A stretch of DNA of 31,827 bases from Penium margaritaceum (Eukaryota; Streptophyta; Zygnematophyceae; Desmidiales; Peniaceae): positions 1 to 31,827 of the forward strand of contig SZWC01016327.1 of the NCBI GenBank assembly GCA_023375785.1. Reading direction: 5' to 3'. This document shows positions 31,193 through 31,827 of this stretch, one piece after another. Position numbers and translations under genes: made by a program. The notes below the pieces were generated by a model. It was not told the origin of the DNA. It saw nothing but the letters and a program-made list of their open reading frames with translations, and did not search any database. The first letter of the stretch is position 1. Every line of letters starts with the position of its first letter.

Positions 31193-31827
31193 GTTGTGCC
31201 GGAGTTGTGCCACAGTTTTTCCACAGTTGTGCCACAGTTGTGCCAGAGTTGTACCAGAATTGTTACAGAGTTGTGCCAGAGTTGTGCCAGATTTGTGCCA
31301 GAGTTGTGCCGGAATTGTGCCAAAGTTGTGCCAGCGTTGTGCCACAGTTGTGCAAGATTTGTGCCCGAGTTGTGCCAGAGTTGTGCCAGAGGTGTGCCAA
31401 TGTTGTGCCATATTTGTGCAAGATTTGTTTCAGAGTTGTGCCAGAGTTGTGCCAGAGTAATGCCAGGGTTGTGCCAGAGTTGTGCCAGGGTTGTGCCAGA
31501 GTTGTGCAAGAGTTAAGCCAGAGTTGTGCGAGAGTTGTGCCAGAGTTGTGGCAGAATTGTGCCAGAGTTGTGCCAGATTTGTGCCAGAGGTGTGCCAGAG
31601 TTGTGCCAGAGTTGTGCCAGAGTTGTGCCAGATTCGTGCCAGACTTGTCCCAGAGTTGTGCCAGAGTTGTGCCAGAGTTATGCCAGAGCTGTGCCATAGT
31701 TGTGTCTGAGTTGTGCAAGATTTGTGCCAGTTTGTTGCCAGAGTTGTGCCATAGTTGTGCGAAACATGTGCCAGAGTTGTGCAAGAGCTGTGCCAGAGTT
31801 GTGCCAGAGTTCTGCCAGAGTTGTGCC
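31193..31827 (+). repeat. diverged monomers, right edge
   Basis: About 58 variant units, starting with A9G, G10C and TTTTTCC units that recall the run in the 77-bp array. The register is kept, even through TTTGTGCCAGT and TTGTTGCCAGA near 31720. The satellite continues past the end of the window. No gene is visible. Confidence 0.88.

Larger units (their letters stand above)
1..31827 (+). repeat. 11-bp satellite DNA filling the whole window
   Basis: Every part of the window reads as head-to-tail copies of an 11-bp unit, consensus GTTGTGCCAGA on the plus strand (55% GC; four G, three T, two C, two A, hence a G-over-C and T-over-A strand bias). About 2,890 units fit, and all point the same way. 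Each of the 11 positions varies somewhere; common variants are C8T, C8A, G10C, T2C, T2G, G6T, G6A, G4T and A9G. The array continues through both window edges, so neither end of the satellite is seen. Tandem satellites of this kind are known from eukaryotic heterochromatin; that placement is inference. I do not recognise the monomer as a named family. There is no gene, tRNA, rRNA or mobile element inside it. Confidence 0.98.

Noticed and set aside
29324..31516. Open frames of 620 to 730 codons on both strands
   Set aside because: Both strands and several frames are open at once across the 22-bp array, which is a property of the repeat and not of a gene.
1..31827. Telomeric repeat, because of the G/T-rich short unit
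   Set aside because: The unit is 11 bp with CC and AGA in it, shows no run of GGG in the consensus, and does not match any telomere repeat I know; higher-order arrays of many types are also unlike telomeres.
1..31827. Centromere protein B binding box in the satellite
   Set aside because: I saw no sequence like the known motif with TTCG and CGGG at the required spacing; the CpG-bearing units are CCGG or GCGC in other contexts.
1..31827. Half-sites for nuclear factor I (TGCCA) in every unit
   Set aside because: A five-base match repeated in every unit is expected by the monomer alone, and the full palindromic site is not formed at the right spacing.

Overview
The whole 31,827-base window is one satellite-type tandem repeat. 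Its basic unit is an 11-bp monomer with plus-strand consensus GTTGTGCCAGA, repeated head to tail about 2,890 times from the first base to the last. I see no gene, RNA gene, transposon, CRISPR array, terminator or other unique sequence, and no inverted stretch of the repeat. Unit positions are numbered G1 T2 T3 G4 T5 G6 C7 C8 A9 G10 A11, and substitutions are written against this consensus (C8T means T at position 8).

This architecture points to eukaryotic heterochromatin (pericentromeric, subtelomeric or a similar satellite block). Nothing in the sequence identifies the species, and I do not recognise the monomer. The open frames in the array-rich parts are a by-product of the unit. An 11-bp repeat with no stop triplet reads as the same 11-residue peptide in all three frames of a strand ([11 protein letters not shown] on plus, a permutation of [11 protein letters not shown] on minus), so long ORFs appear together in several frames.

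Layout: about 46% of the window lies in twelve sharply bounded arrays with no variation I could see inside them, each a different higher-order repeat whose period is a multiple of 11. They are: 44 bp x 58.5 (765-3338); 77 bp x 12 (3700-4623); 165 bp x 3.9 (6621-7258); 55 bp x 22.4 (8039-9270); 22 bp x 60.5 (13252-14582); 33 bp x 4 (15430-15561); 539 bp x 2.7 (17548-19000); 11 bp x 161 (19610-21380); 220 bp x 5.6 (22080-23302); 143 bp x 4.3 (25604-26216); 55 bp x 19.6 (27607-28683); 22 bp x 82 (29389-31192). Between them lie diverged monomers carrying two-copy duplications of 55, 66, 77, 88, 110 and 154 bp.

The diverged stretches are not random. They contain recurring multi-unit modules in a partly conserved order, including a marker pair spaced exactly 451 bp (41 units) at five loci. 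This suggests an older, larger higher-order organisation later interrupted by young local amplifications of short seeds. The 11-bp register is kept almost perfectly: I found only about a dozen units of irregular length. The main interest is in how such a satellite evolves, not in any encoded function.
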